Assembly (NCBI GenBank): GCA_020746105.1
Contig: CM036619.1
Span: forward strand, 58,887,135-58,951,134
Direction: 5' to 3'
Source: Trogon surrucura
Taxonomy: Eukaryota; Chordata; Aves; Trogoniformes; Trogonidae
DNA length: 64,000 nucleotides
Of this stretch, positions 49,461-60,574 are shown one piece after another. Numbering within the stretch: the first letter of the stretch is position 1; each line of letters opens with the position of its first letter. The notes below the pieces were generated by a model, which was not told the origin of the DNA, did not search any database, and saw nothing but the letters and a program-made list of their open reading frames with translations. The position numbers were made by a program, and so were the translations under genes.

Positions 49461-51895
49461 AGGCTAATCATCCATCTTCTTTCTAACTGACATTTTTAAG
49501 TAGGACAAGTGCACACTGGATACAGACGTTCACCTGGGTGTAGTGACTGTTTAGTGAACAGACTCATTTGTCTCAAATTCGATCGGGGGCCTAAAGCCAG
49601 AAGTTCTGAAATGTGCCAGTTTCTGCGGTTGATTACTACGAAGTATTGTGTTTTTTGAAAATACTAGATACCTTTCTTTTTTCTGTCTCCATGTTTTTCT
49701 GAGCAGAAATTCTCCATTTTTGGGTCACTTTTTTTCTTCCTTGGGACATCTTCAGATGTTTTACAGCAAGTTATTCCAAATAATTTGTCTAGAAGGCCTG
49801 AAACACAATGTCATGCTGTCCCAGTTGTAACTAGCTATTGTGTGTTGACTGTGCCATAGTGTAAAATGTCTGTGCTTATTTTAGTTCAAGGCATACACAA
49901 GATAATAAAATTTATGCAGCTCTAATGAAAGAGTGTGAAGTAAACAGATTACCTAATGCTTAGTGTGGGATGTAAGCACAGATATAATTATTAAATATTA
50001 GTATTAGTTTGAAAGTGACAGAAACTGGATGTTTATAAAAAACACAACAACCCACAGAGATGATTCATTATAAGTGGAAGTCATATACCTCACAACGCAG
50101 GTTTCAGATAATTTCCTTTTTCTACGTTTCTGCAAGTCATGCAAAAACAATTGTAGGGACTGATTTAAAAACTATTATATTTTTCAATGGCTTGAGCATT
50201 CTGTCCACAATTTTAATGTTGTTTACACCTAAAGAAGGTCTTCAATTAGATGCCAAAGATGCCACAATGTTATTAGAGAAGGGAATTTATTTGTTTGGGA
50301 GGGGTGAAAGCTTTATCAAAATTCAACTTGCAGAGTGAATTTCTTAGGTAAGGGTTAGCTCCCCCCCCCATAGGAAACCAAAAAAAGAATCCAACAGACA
50401 GGTATTTTCTCCATCTATTACCTCACCTGGAAGATTAGAAGAGAGGAAGGAGGAGGCAGGTCATTATCAAAATCCTCAGAACAGACTACTGGAGAGAGAA
50501 AAATCACTGAAAACTACACTCTACTAGCTCCCAAAGAGGCTTTTACCACCTCTCTTACTTAAACCACTATTATTTGTTATCAGAGAAACCAGAGACAGCT
50601 GATCAATACACAGTATGCAGAGGAGAACCTGAATTTTGCTTGTCATGAGGAAAGATCTCATCTACTGAGGTCATTACAGTCACATGCAATGTATTCAGGA
50701 TACATATAAAGTTGGAGTTTTAAAAGTGCTGAGTTTGTTTATGAAACAGTGAAATCCCCGCAATCTTTTAAATAGAGAGAGGGGAAGAACAGAGACTAAA
50801 TACTAATTATTCCAGGCTACTTGATCTGTGCCATTACAAGCAATAAAAACAAAGCCTCCTCTTCATGTTTACATCACTGCTCCCAGTACCCCCATGTCTT
50901 CATGGATGCTTGGACATATTTGTCTTTGAGAGTGAACTTGTCACACTGGGAGTAGTAAGAATATCTGGAACTCATGCGGTAGCCAGGCAGCCAGGAAACA
51001 AGATTTCTACATATACCATTGGTGTTTCTTTGTAAACCTGCATTCCTGAAAAGAGAACATTTGTTCCACTTAGAAGTGTTCCACCACCAAGAAAAATAGC
51101 ATTTTTATTTACCATATCCCCAGCTATGTAAATTTTATCAGTTAAAAACATCATTGTTAGCCAGGATTAACCATAAATCTTAATAGGGAAGAGTGTTTTT
51201 TCAGGACTACTGCCATGCAATTCTTCACCTCCCTCTTCAAAATGACGCGGAAAAATGGATTTCTGTCCAAGCCTACAATGAAAAACAGATGTAGTTCTGG
51301 TCTCAGTATTTTCTAGCTCAGAGTATTTTCTTCAGTCTTCTCAGTCCTCCTCTAGGACTATTTCACGTTCTTTTTATTTTTTTTTTTAATTCCACCCCTC
51401 TTTGCTTCATTCCTCCAACAGCCATCTGTTTCTTTTTTCCCAGGACAGGCTAATTCACAGCCTCAGTCACTTTGACAATTAATGTCTCCACCAGACAGTA
51501 GATCTGCAAAGCAATTTCCTTTTCATTCCATTTCCTTCTCCTACAATGATCTGTGCATCCCTGTTACACCTCAGAAACTGGTTTGAAACTGGTCAAAATA
51601 GACTTAGTACTTAGTGCCAGCTGGTCTGCACCAAGGCGAGATGATACTTCAGAAGAAACTGCTGTCTCTTCTCTGCAAAATTGATTGATATTTCTTTCAG
51701 GTGCCAATGGCAAACACAGAAGTAATCATCTAGGCAAATCCTCTCTTCAATATGCAGGAGATGCTACAATGAACACTCTCCTGTGATATTTCATAAAACA
51801 TATGCCTACTTTTTCAGAGTTCACCAAAATTTGGCCCTTCCAGCAGTCCCTGTGACTCTCCAGAGCCCTCATGGCCCATCCATATCACCAATGTG
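49461..51895. other. Unique AT-rich sequence, no gene seen
   Basis: A 92-codon plus frame at 50060-50338 has no recognised domain or splice context. Otherwise nothing noted. Confidence 0.5.
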
Positions 51896-51970
51896 ATGGT
51901 GTTGAGTCATATGCTTGACTTGATGATCTCAGAGATCTTTTCCAGCATCAACAATTCTGTGATTCTGTAA
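51896..51970 (+). mobile_element. Short CR1 LINE 3' tail
   Basis: 'gacttgatgatctcagagat', 'cttttccagcatc' and 'attctgtgattctgta' match the final CR1 3' UTR and its 8-bp tail units. Only about 75 bp remain. Confidence 0.75.
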
Positions 51971-52391
51971 TCAGTTGCCAAATATTGACAGGCTGAAGGG
52001 CTGGGACTCTGCAGGGACCACAGCATCTCCGTTGAAAACCCCAATTCACCTCCTAAGGCTTGTATAGCTTAGAGAGGGTGTGTAAACAGGTAGGATCAAA
52101 CGTAGCAAGGACTGTGGCCGCTGCAGGCTCAGGCAGGAGCTGCAGTCTTGCTTCCCAGTGGTCTGAGCTAAGGAGATTCCCTCCTTTTGTCTCCTCCCTT
52201 GCAGAGTCTGGGGAAATAAGCTACTGACACTGCTGCTTAATAAGGAGCCAATTTGCAAAACCCACCCATCTTTCTGGAAGAGCCCCAGCCTGTATCTAGA
52301 AGGACCATATTCACTCCTGATGTGATCACACAGTTGGCTTCAGTGGTATTAAGCTGCATTCGTCTACACCTAAAACTAGCTGTAGGACCCT
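51971..52391. other. Unassigned sequence between two CR1 tails
   Basis: Moderately GC-rich. Minus frames of 70-72 codons cross it without recognisable domains. It might be a further diverged part of the CR1 that follows, but I could not match it. Confidence 0.35.
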
Positions 52392-52993
52392 GTGGTATTC
52401 TTGTATTAGAAACAGTGTGACCAGCAGGAGTAGGAAGGTGATTGTCCCCCTGCACTTGGCACTAGTGAGGCCACACCTTGAGTATTGTGTCCAGTTTTGG
52501 GCACCTCAGTATAGGAGAGATATCGAGGTGTTGGAGTGAGTGCAGAAGAGGGCGACAAAGCTGGTGAAGGGCCTGGAGAACAGATCTTACGAGGAGCGAT
52601 TGAGGGAGCTGGGACTGTTCAGTTTGACTAAGAGGAGACTGAGGGGGGACCTCATCACGCTCTACAATTACTTGAAAGGACATTGTAGAGAGGTTGATGC
52701 TGGTCTCTTCTTGCAGGTAATTAGGGACAGAACCAGGGGGAATGGGTTCAAGTTGCAATAAGGCAAGTTTAGACTGGACATTAGGAAGAAATTCTTCATG
52801 GAAAGAGTGGTCAGACACTGGAACAGACTGCCTAGGGAGGTGCTTGAGTCACCATCCCTGGATGTGTTTAAAGGTCACTGAGATGTGATGCTGGGGAATA
52901 CGGTTTAAGGGGGACCTTTGTAGAGTAGGGTTAATGGTTGAACTCGATGATCTCAAGGGTCTCTTTGAGCCTGAATGAATCTATGATTCCATG
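52392..52993 (+). mobile_element. CR1 LINE 3' copy with broken reverse-transcriptase end
   Basis: This 5'-truncated CR1 copy of about 600 bp is the best preserved in the window. It runs from a block equivalent to 'gtggccagcaggagtagg' through the reverse-transcriptase C-terminus, then a 3' UTR with 'ggttgaactcgatgatctc', and ends at the tail AATCTATGATTCCATG. Its sense orientation and standard tail fit target-primed insertion. No target duplication was identified. Confidence 0.95.
52453..52881 (+). pseudogene. CR1 reverse-transcriptase C-terminal remnant
   Basis: One frame reads through the C-terminal end of the CR1 ORF2 reverse transcriptase. Recognisable blocks are [56 protein letters not shown] and [19 protein letters not shown]. 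The frame has premature stops at 52537-52539 and 52759-52761 and ends at 52879-52881. Catalytic core motifs lie upstream of the truncation and are absent. It is a dead fragment; the 73-codon open stretch between the stops is not a gene. Confidence 0.9.
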
Positions 52994-54732
52994 AAATGAT
53001 TTATATACTGAAAAGCAGTGAAGGACACACTAAAACCTTTACATTTATACTTCATATGGGTCATTGTCTTTAAAAGAATGGGGAAGCTAAAGCAATTAAA
53101 AGTAAAAAAAAACATGTCAGTACTCTGAAGAATTTTCTGATGTTGTTAAAATGATCATTAAATCCACCAGTATCAAGAACATTTGCTGCTGTGCATATGC
53201 CCATGCTACATGGAATCCATCATGATCATACTGTATGTAATGAATTAAGACCTTCATAATCACTTTGAACAGATTCCTGTCTGATAATGAATGCTTTTGT
53301 TTAAGGTATGGCAACTGGTCATTTTTTCATGGTCACATTACAAGAAGAATATTAGAGAAATAAATACAGTGAAGTAGTTGTAACAAATGTGAGATGGAAA
53401 ATATTTTTTTAAAGATTGCATCCCTCTGTTTGAGAAAAGCTATTATAAATTATAGTTTTCATGATGTAGGACCTGCATGCCTAATAATTCCTCATCATAA
53501 ATGCTAAAATGAATGACAATGATATTAAAGGTTTTTTTCTGAAGATTAAGCTACATGTTAATAATAAACTACTTTATCACTGTCCTCTTTATGTATCTGT
53601 TGCAGATGAAACTAAATAATTGTTAAATGTGACAGAAAAATGAAAACATTTGTATTTGTGGATGCTTTCTTATTAAGCTCAAGAGACAGACTTCTAAGAT
53701 TGGGTAGGAGTCACTGCCTTTAATTTGCAGTAGGGGAGTGAAAGTTAAGGTCTTCAGTTTCCTGGCTGTAGATAGATGGATCATCACTGATTTCCAAGTA
53801 ATGTTTTCCTGAGGTCCTCCATCTCCCCTGTAGTGCCAGCCTGTTCTGCTCTTCAGTTTGAGAGCAGCACTTAGCCTACTGCTAACATCCAAAATTGTGC
53901 CAGGTAGGTCAGCTGGCATGAAATCTAGAGCTTAGAGGATTTCATGTTCTTCCCACTGTGGGATGCTTCTCATGCTGAAGCTCATGTTTCCTTTAGCAGT
54001 GCAAATGTTATAAGCTCATGCTACATGACAACCAAGGTCAGGCCAGGATCAGGTAGTATGAGGCTCCAAGTGAACTTTCTCTCATGCTTGAGCCTGCTGT
54101 TTGTAATGTTGCTGTACAGACAGCAACGGTTTAACAAGTCCCTGGGCACAGAATCTAGTACTGGCACATCTAAACCATATTACCTGTTTATGTAAAATAC
54201 TTCTCTTGTGGAAGTAAAAGGACAGCCTAAGCCTCTAATAAAACCACAGTTTAAAACCAACATGTGTCTTTGTCTTACTATCTATTGTTGCAACAGCACC
54301 CGTATTACAATCATTAGTCTTTTCAGGGTCAAAATTTATTTGCGGAGTGAAGGCTTATGGAGTCGTCCATCTGGCTCCTGGCTGGGAAGAGAACCTTTCA
54401 GGCCAAAGTGAACCTCCGAGAAAAAGCACATGGGATGTGTAATGGGGCTCAAACTAGAAATGTCAAAACATTTTGCATATCCTCATATTTGTGACATCAA
54501 TCACAACAAAATCTGGATATCTCTGGTTTAGATTTTTTAAAATTGTGTCATGTAGCTATTCATGAGTTCTGTCTTATTCTGTGCTAGCAAGTAAGTAATT
54601 TCACCACCTCAAGCCACCTTAAAACTCTGCATTCAAGTCAAGACCTTTTGAAAGAAGATATACCAAAAATTCTGAAATTGCAATTGAAAATTCTTTCATG
54701 TTTTGGATACCAGAAGGTTTTTTTTGGGTGGA
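52994..54732. other. Unique AT-rich sequence, no gene seen
   Basis: A 98-codon minus frame at 53623-53919 has no recognised domain. No repeats noted. Confidence 0.45.
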
Positions 54733-54934
54733 GGCGTCTGCTGTCACTGCGCGACCAGCCATGCTGATATAAAGGAAAATGTAAGTTACTGGGCAGATGT
54801 TGTTCCCTTGATCTACCCGGGCAAATATTAGTGGTGAAGTCTCTCACACATCTACGGTCCTGAAAGCCACGAAGCAGCTCTATTGCACCTGAAGATCTGA
54901 ACCTTGGCTGGTTAATTGGTCTGAATTTGAGCAA
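54733..54934 (-). other. Short CpG-retaining patch overlapped by a minus open frame
   Basis: Six CpGs lie within about 140 bp (54733-54870), near random expectation and well above the surroundings. A 98-codon minus frame (54638-54934) crosses it; its Arg-rich product is not recognised and no splice sites were convincing. It may be a small unmethylated element, an old exon or a transposable-element fragment. Confidence 0.3.
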
Positions 54935-56160
54935 GGAGGTTTGTTCATCACCTGTAGGTGTACTCCTGCTTGACTTCTCGTGTCATGACACAAAGAAGAA
55001 TGAGTGAAGAAAAATATGTCTGTGAGCAGTGGAAATGTATCCTAGTCTCTAGAACTGGCCTCTTAAATTAACCATACTGAAAGCAAAAGCATATGCTATG
55101 TACCTGACCCTGAGTAATGTTAGCTGAGGAGCAAAGAAAATTAATAGTTCAAATGAGCAATGTTCTCAGCATTTACAGGAAGTAACAGAGGGAAATAAAA
55201 AAACCGAAACCTCAAACCAAAAAACCAACACCTGAGAGATAAGAATTGCTAGATTATGTCTAATAACAGCTCAGCCAGCATGGCTAGTGTTAATGATCCA
55301 TGTGTGAGGGGCCCAAAGGTTGCCACCTATGAACTGTGCTTCTTTCTTACAGAAGTGACAAGCAGGAAATGTTCCATTACTGCTCCAGCTAGATCTGTAA
55401 TGACTCCTCTGCCTTCTTCCCTGCTGTAGGTAATGGCTTACCCATGCAATTACCTTCTTTTGTCTTCACAGAGTTGAGGATCAATTATTTCAACCTCTTT
55501 GCAGGGGGGCATTTGAAACTAAAGTTATTTTTAGGGAGAAATAAATTCTTTCATGTAAGATGCGGGAGTTGTTGCTCCTCAGGCAGCCGAGACAAAATGA
55601 AAGGTACTTCAAGTCTTTTTAAAAGCTGGGTTCTGATGTTTAGCTAGAGATCAAAGAGAAAATGGGGAAAGGAAGGGAAGCTGAGTTTCTAGTAAGCTAC
55701 CGGTATATACAGCCTTGTATATGCGTCCTTTGAAGGACTTGCCATTACATTTCTGATCTTTGAACTCTTTATTTTATGATAGCTGAATTTCTTTTCAGTT
55801 ATCTTATTGTGGAACTAATGACTATGCCTTAGATGCCTTGAGAAGATTGTAGTAACATGAAAAAAGGAAGAACACAGTGTATGGAACTTGGCTATTACAG
55901 TCACACTTTTGTTTGAGGGAAAAATGCAAAAGTAATTTTAAAAGATTAACATCTGAAAATAATATTTACCAGGTTTTTGAAAGCACAATTCAGGGTTTTG
56001 ATGTCATACTATAATACTTTATGCCCAGTGCTGTTACTTTAGTATATTTGTTTTGTTGTCAGTAAACCTATTTATTTTCTATTCAGGTTGCTTTATTTTT
56101 TGAGTGGTACATTTTAAATTCAAAATTCATTTTGTTGTTGCTTTTATACATACTTGCAAA
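54935..56160. other. Unique AT-rich sequence, no gene seen
   Basis: No coding or repeat signal recognised. Confidence 0.5.
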
Positions 56161-56595
56161 GCTGCTGCTGACTTGTGTGAAGAATAAGAACTAATCTAAA
56201 TGAGCTACTAATAGCACTTGTAACTAATATAGATGCCAGACAAGTGTCCGTAGCCCAGCAAAGTGACAGAACACTTCTTGTTGTTTTTGAGATAATGCTA
56301 AGTATACCACTTACCTTTTGACACTCTGAGGAAAAGCGTAGCTAATGGCATGTAGCTGAGTGGCAGTGCTGTCTATTTATCAGCATATGTAGCCAGAGAG
56401 ATTGGTCGTGGAGTTCAGAAGCAAGCTGTATTGATCTCAGCTACAGTACACTCTTATTGTTTCCTACAATTACCCAGCCCGATGTTATTCACTGGGACCG
56501 GGAATCAATTAGGCCTTATAGCCTCTGCTATGGAAAAAATAAAAGTTATAATTTCCAGTACTGTGTGGAATGCCAAATATTTGGTGTTCTGACAG
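56161..56595. promoter_or_regulatory. Motif-dense segment, possible conserved enhancer
   Basis: A MEF2-like CTATTTAT lies at 56373-56380 and a CATATG E-box at 56384-56389. A homeodomain CAATTA lies at 56516-56521 and a TEAD-like TGGAATG at 56566-56572. The segment has mixed, non-repetitive sequence without long frames, unlike neighbouring low-complexity DNA. The MEF2, E-box and TEAD combination is seen in muscle enhancers, but chance is possible. Confidence 0.22.
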
Positions 56596-58614
56596 GAATA
56601 GAGCAAACAAAAATACGAAGCAATTTCTTTTAATATTTTCATGTGGTAAGAACAGCCTCCATTAATACAAATCCTTTTCTTTGCAGATCTTTAAGACCTA
56701 CACTGAAATAGGGAAGGAATGTAATTCCCATTGTTTACAACTTGTGAAATTGATGCAACAGAAGGAAGAGATGTCTTGCTCTAGGGAAAGAGATGCTTGA
56801 AGTAAAAAGAGTGGAAGCATACTTGCAAGAGTGGTTTGTGTGCTTATAAATATTGATGCAAGAGTGTCTTACATTGTGATGATTTCTGAGCTTCATAAAT
56901 TCATGTGAGATTCTTGTTAACTATGTGGTTTTATAAATAGAGAATGATAGCTTTTAATAAAAAAATTGGTGCATTTGCAAGCATATGATAGAACCCCTGG
57001 AGAGGTTCCAATTTGGATCAAATGAACTGAGTGATAGAGACAGAGATGATAACACAAGGAATTGTTTTTCACTTAATATGTTGGAGGCTGTTTGTTTCTT
57101 TCTAGGACAAAGACTGAGTGCTGATTCACTTACAGCTTTCCCTGTTTCTCTGTTGCATGCCCATATCACACATTGGCATTACAGTAAACTGTTCAACTCA
57201 CTGACAAATCACGTTTTCCAACCAGGTTTTGTTGTCACTGTCACTCAAGAAGCCTCAGTGAAAGTAGGCACAAGACTGCAACAGAAGGCAGAGAAAATGG
57301 CCCTAAGCTCAGCACTGACTGTAACACACACAGCCTGCTTGGTAGAAATAGAGAACATAGAGTAATTTTCTGGGAAATTCAGAGGGTCTACCACTCAGCT
57401 GATGCAGATTTCTATAGGATCTCCTGATGCTTTAGGTGGGAAAGGATCTTTGGAAAAGCACCCAGCCAGCTCTCTCCCGTTTGCAAGGGTTACCTTTCCT
57501 CGCAGAAGGAGCCTGGCTTGTGAAACCCTGTGGGAACACCTCTACGATATCTGGATACTTTGATGATGCAATGGGAACATACGACCTCATGTATTACATC
57601 CTCCAAATGTTTCACAGTACACAGTCTATTGTAGCTATACGAACAATGGTCACCTTAACACAGAAGGAGGCTGGAAGTTCAAAGCCACAACCACTGGAGA
57701 CTGGACATATCACAGAGGTACCTGCTGACATTGCAGATACACATTGGAAGAGGATAGAAGTCAGTACTGGTATAGGTGGATGAACTGTGGGAAAAGGACA
57801 ATTTCATCTTCATCTCATCCATCCTCCAAAGCTTCCTGCCTTTTATTGCAATAGTCTGTGACCCAGCCTATCTAGCAGGCTGACACATATCTACCAAGCA
57901 AAACAAATCCTAAACAAATGCTTCCAAACTGTCAGATGAGACTATGACCATGGCAGATCTGATGTGGGCCTTTTCTGACTAAAAGCCCTGAGAGGTGTTG
58001 CCTTTGGTCCCTACCATCTCTGAATAATTAAAATAGTAATCCTAGTATTGCCTATTTCCTCCCCTCGTTCCCATTTGATGGTCCCAGGCTGCCAGGTCTC
58101 CCAAGGCTCCTTCTGGTCCCTGCATCACGAAAAACCTGTGCAAACCCATGGATACAACAAGAGGCATCAGAACCTGGTGAAAGCTCTCCCTGAGCAGGCC
58201 CCTCAGGCAATGGTAAAGGCAAGCTTTGCAGCCTACTTGAGAGTTATTTTTTTCCCCATCTCTTCATGTTTTAGCTCTCCCACTAGGTGAGCTAAGGAGA
58301 AATATCTTCAGGTAAACACACTGAATGCTCTCCATCATGGCTGGATCTTTTCCTAACCCTTTGCCGAAGACCTACTCAGATTAAGTGTATTTCCCAAACT
58401 TGTCTCTGTCATAAAAGAAAAACCTACTGTAAAAAGGATCTCTGTCTTCTCTATGCTGCTAGCTACTCTGCACTTATGACATCTTAAAGTGCTTGGGAGA
58501 ATCCTGTTCCTGCTAATTACCTGCTCATTCCTGTTGCTAAGGCTAGGATGTGTGTATGGGACTGATAATCAAACCCATGGATAATTCTGGGGATTTCATT
58601 GTAAACTTCTATGA
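56596..58614. other. Unique sequence, no assignable gene
   Basis: Two plus frames of 126 codons (56985-57365) and 115 codons (57436-57783) lie close together. Neither has a recognised domain or clear splice sites, so they are not called as genes. No repeat family recognised. Confidence 0.4.
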
Positions 58615-58681
58615 ACTAGGTGTGACTAGCTGTTAGTGGAGACAGGAGAGGTTAAAAGGCCAAACTCACTAGGTGTGACTA
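58615..58681 (+). repeat. 14-bp direct repeat, ACTAGGTGTGACTA
   Basis: ACTAGGTGTGACTA occurs exactly at 58615-58628 and 58668-58681. The first copy overlaps the start of the 40-bp repeat unit at 58626, so the two repeat systems are nested. Confidence 0.75.
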
Positions 58682-58912
58682 AAGCTGAAGAGAAGGAAGG
58701 GTGGGTTTAGGTTTCTTCAGATAGGAGCTAAACAAAATGGTCTGTGCATGGGTAAGACACACCGGCATTGCCAGTGATGTGCACACTGTACATGTGTGAT
58801 GTGGTATCCTAGTTGTAATGAAACTTAGAGCTTCAGATGCCCAAAGAGCAACAGGCATTTGTGGGCAAGATTCTAGCTGTTAGTGGAGACAGGAGAGGCT
58901 AAAAGGCCGAAC
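58626..58912 (+). repeat. 40-bp direct repeat pair, 247 bp apart
   Basis: 58626-58665 and 58873-58912 both read CTAGCTGTTAGTGGAG, then ACAGGAGAGG and TAAAAGGC; they differ at two of 40 positions (GTT/GCT and CCA/CCG). The sequences next to the two copies do not match, so this is not the edge of a longer tandem duplication. A 40-bp unit is too long for an ordinary target-site duplication. Confidence 0.8.
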
Positions 58913-60462
58913 CAACTTGTTCATCCTGATAAATACCATCTCAGCTCATAAAGTAGGAGAGTTAAGGGAGGAAGCAAAAGAAAGACAAGGTTGCATATTT
59001 GAATTTTGACAGTGATTTTTGTTACATAAAAAGGAAAGACAGACTTTACAGTTTCCATAAAAGCAGCAACCATATATCTCAGTAGCTTAAGAAAAGTATG
59101 TTTTATAGCTTTTCTATTTTCAAATCTGATTTTATCTTTCAAATTCTCTTGCATGTCAAAGTTTTTTCATGATCACAGAAAGAGAGGAGACAGTAAATAT
59201 TTATCTCCTTCAAACAGTTCAAAACAGATGAGTATGCAGATAGTAAAAGGTGCAACTACAAGCAGTAAGTAATTTTGGAACTCTATAGAGGGGAAAATTC
59301 TCATTTGTTCATACCAATGGCCTGGAAATATATTAGGCATAAACAAAATCGCCAGTTGCTTGGGGCAAGAAACTTCATGAGGTCATGACCCTGGTGCCTA
59401 TTCTGTCTGCAACAGAGCCCTGGAAGGTCGGAATTGTTACTCTAGGAAGTGCCTTTATAAGAAGAAAAAGTGTTGTAGTCACTGCTCCTAAGGGGTCTAC
59501 AACTAGTTTCGAGTTTTCAATCCTCCTGATATTTTACGTGTTACGATACAACTGTTCAAGGTAGTAACAATCCAAGTGCAGGCATTTGTTAAAATGGATG
59601 GCTGTGCGGATTAAAGCCCTCCTCAGTCTCAGTCCAGGTCTCTTACCTTGAGTAAGTCACTGAATGTTTTTATATCTCAGATTTTCACCTGCAAAAAGGA
59701 GTTAAACATACCTGTCTGAGAAGATGTAATCAGCAAAACCATGTCAAATATCATTGGGTACTCAAACATCACAGTAAGAGTTGTTCTGACTCTGATGTCG
59801 CATATCACCTCATATCCATCTCCAAAAACACCACTGTTTTCAGCAGAAGAAGCTGCTCTGACTTTTCTGCAGAGAAGCTGGGAAGATTCTCCTTATGAAG
59901 TTCACAATGAAATTTGCAGAAATATAGGACTTTTTAGCATGTACTTCTATGAATGTCTATGATTCATGTAGAGGTTTTGAGTAAGGTTATTTACTCGTCC
60001 ATGTGTAAACAAACAAATGACAAAGTTCTGAACACTTTTTTTTTTCACTGTGATTCTTCTGTAACACAGCATGCACTTAGATCTCTAGAGTACCATAAAT
60101 TTCTAATCTGTGCAGAGAATTCAGGTTGATTTAACCAGAGAATACCCTCTCACCAACCCTGCAAGATGCTGAGGAGTTGAAAAGACTAGATTTTAGGTTT
60201 ATCTTTTCAAAGATTTTGTTATTTATGGGAAACCTAATATACTGAGTGACCACATAAATGGCCTACTTTGCATTTTTCCATGTCTCAGAAAATTGTGACT
60301 GTGTTGCGAGAAAATCCAACACTACTTTAACTGCAGTGCATCTTCGAGACAAAAATATAATTTCTATATCCAATCTTTGTTACTATTTCTGGTTATTTCT
60401 CCAAATTCAATCTTAGATTATTCCTCATGCTTTTTTTCTTTTTTTTTTTTTTTCATTTTAAG
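58913..60462. other. Unique AT-rich sequence, no gene seen
   Basis: Short frames only. The sequence 59944-59968 vaguely resembles a CR1 tail but has no upstream CR1 match. A T-rich tract at 60431-60453 precedes the candidate exon. Confidence 0.45.
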
Positions 60463-60574
60463 ATATTTTGGAAAGTTTGAATACTCACTTTCATGTACTT
60501 GCAGCTATGAATTTGAAGGAGATTATTTTGTGTATAGGATTCAAAAAGAAATGCCAGTGGATATAAAGCAGCTG
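60463..60574 (+). CDS. Candidate internal coding exon of unknown gene
   Basis: A long T-rich tract (60431-60453) leads to TTTTAAG at 60462, and a second possible acceptor, ACTTGCAG, ends at 60504. The donor CTG|GTAAGC at 60575 is near consensus. The open frame covers both choices (112 or 70 nt), entering with one base of a split codon and leaving in phase 0. The product contains YEFEGDYFVYRIQKEM, mixed and acidic or aromatic-rich, not low complexity. No family was recognised. The T tract itself is common in this window, so the acceptor support is modest. Confidence 0.22.

Noticed and set aside
56985..57783. Two neighbouring plus frames of 126 and 115 codons as a possible gene
   Set aside because: They are in open sequence but share no domain, lack good splice sites between them, and their composition is not distinctive.
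59944..59968. TTCTATGAATGTCTATGATTC resembling a CR1 tail
   Set aside because: No CR1 3' UTR sequence precedes it, so it is probably chance.
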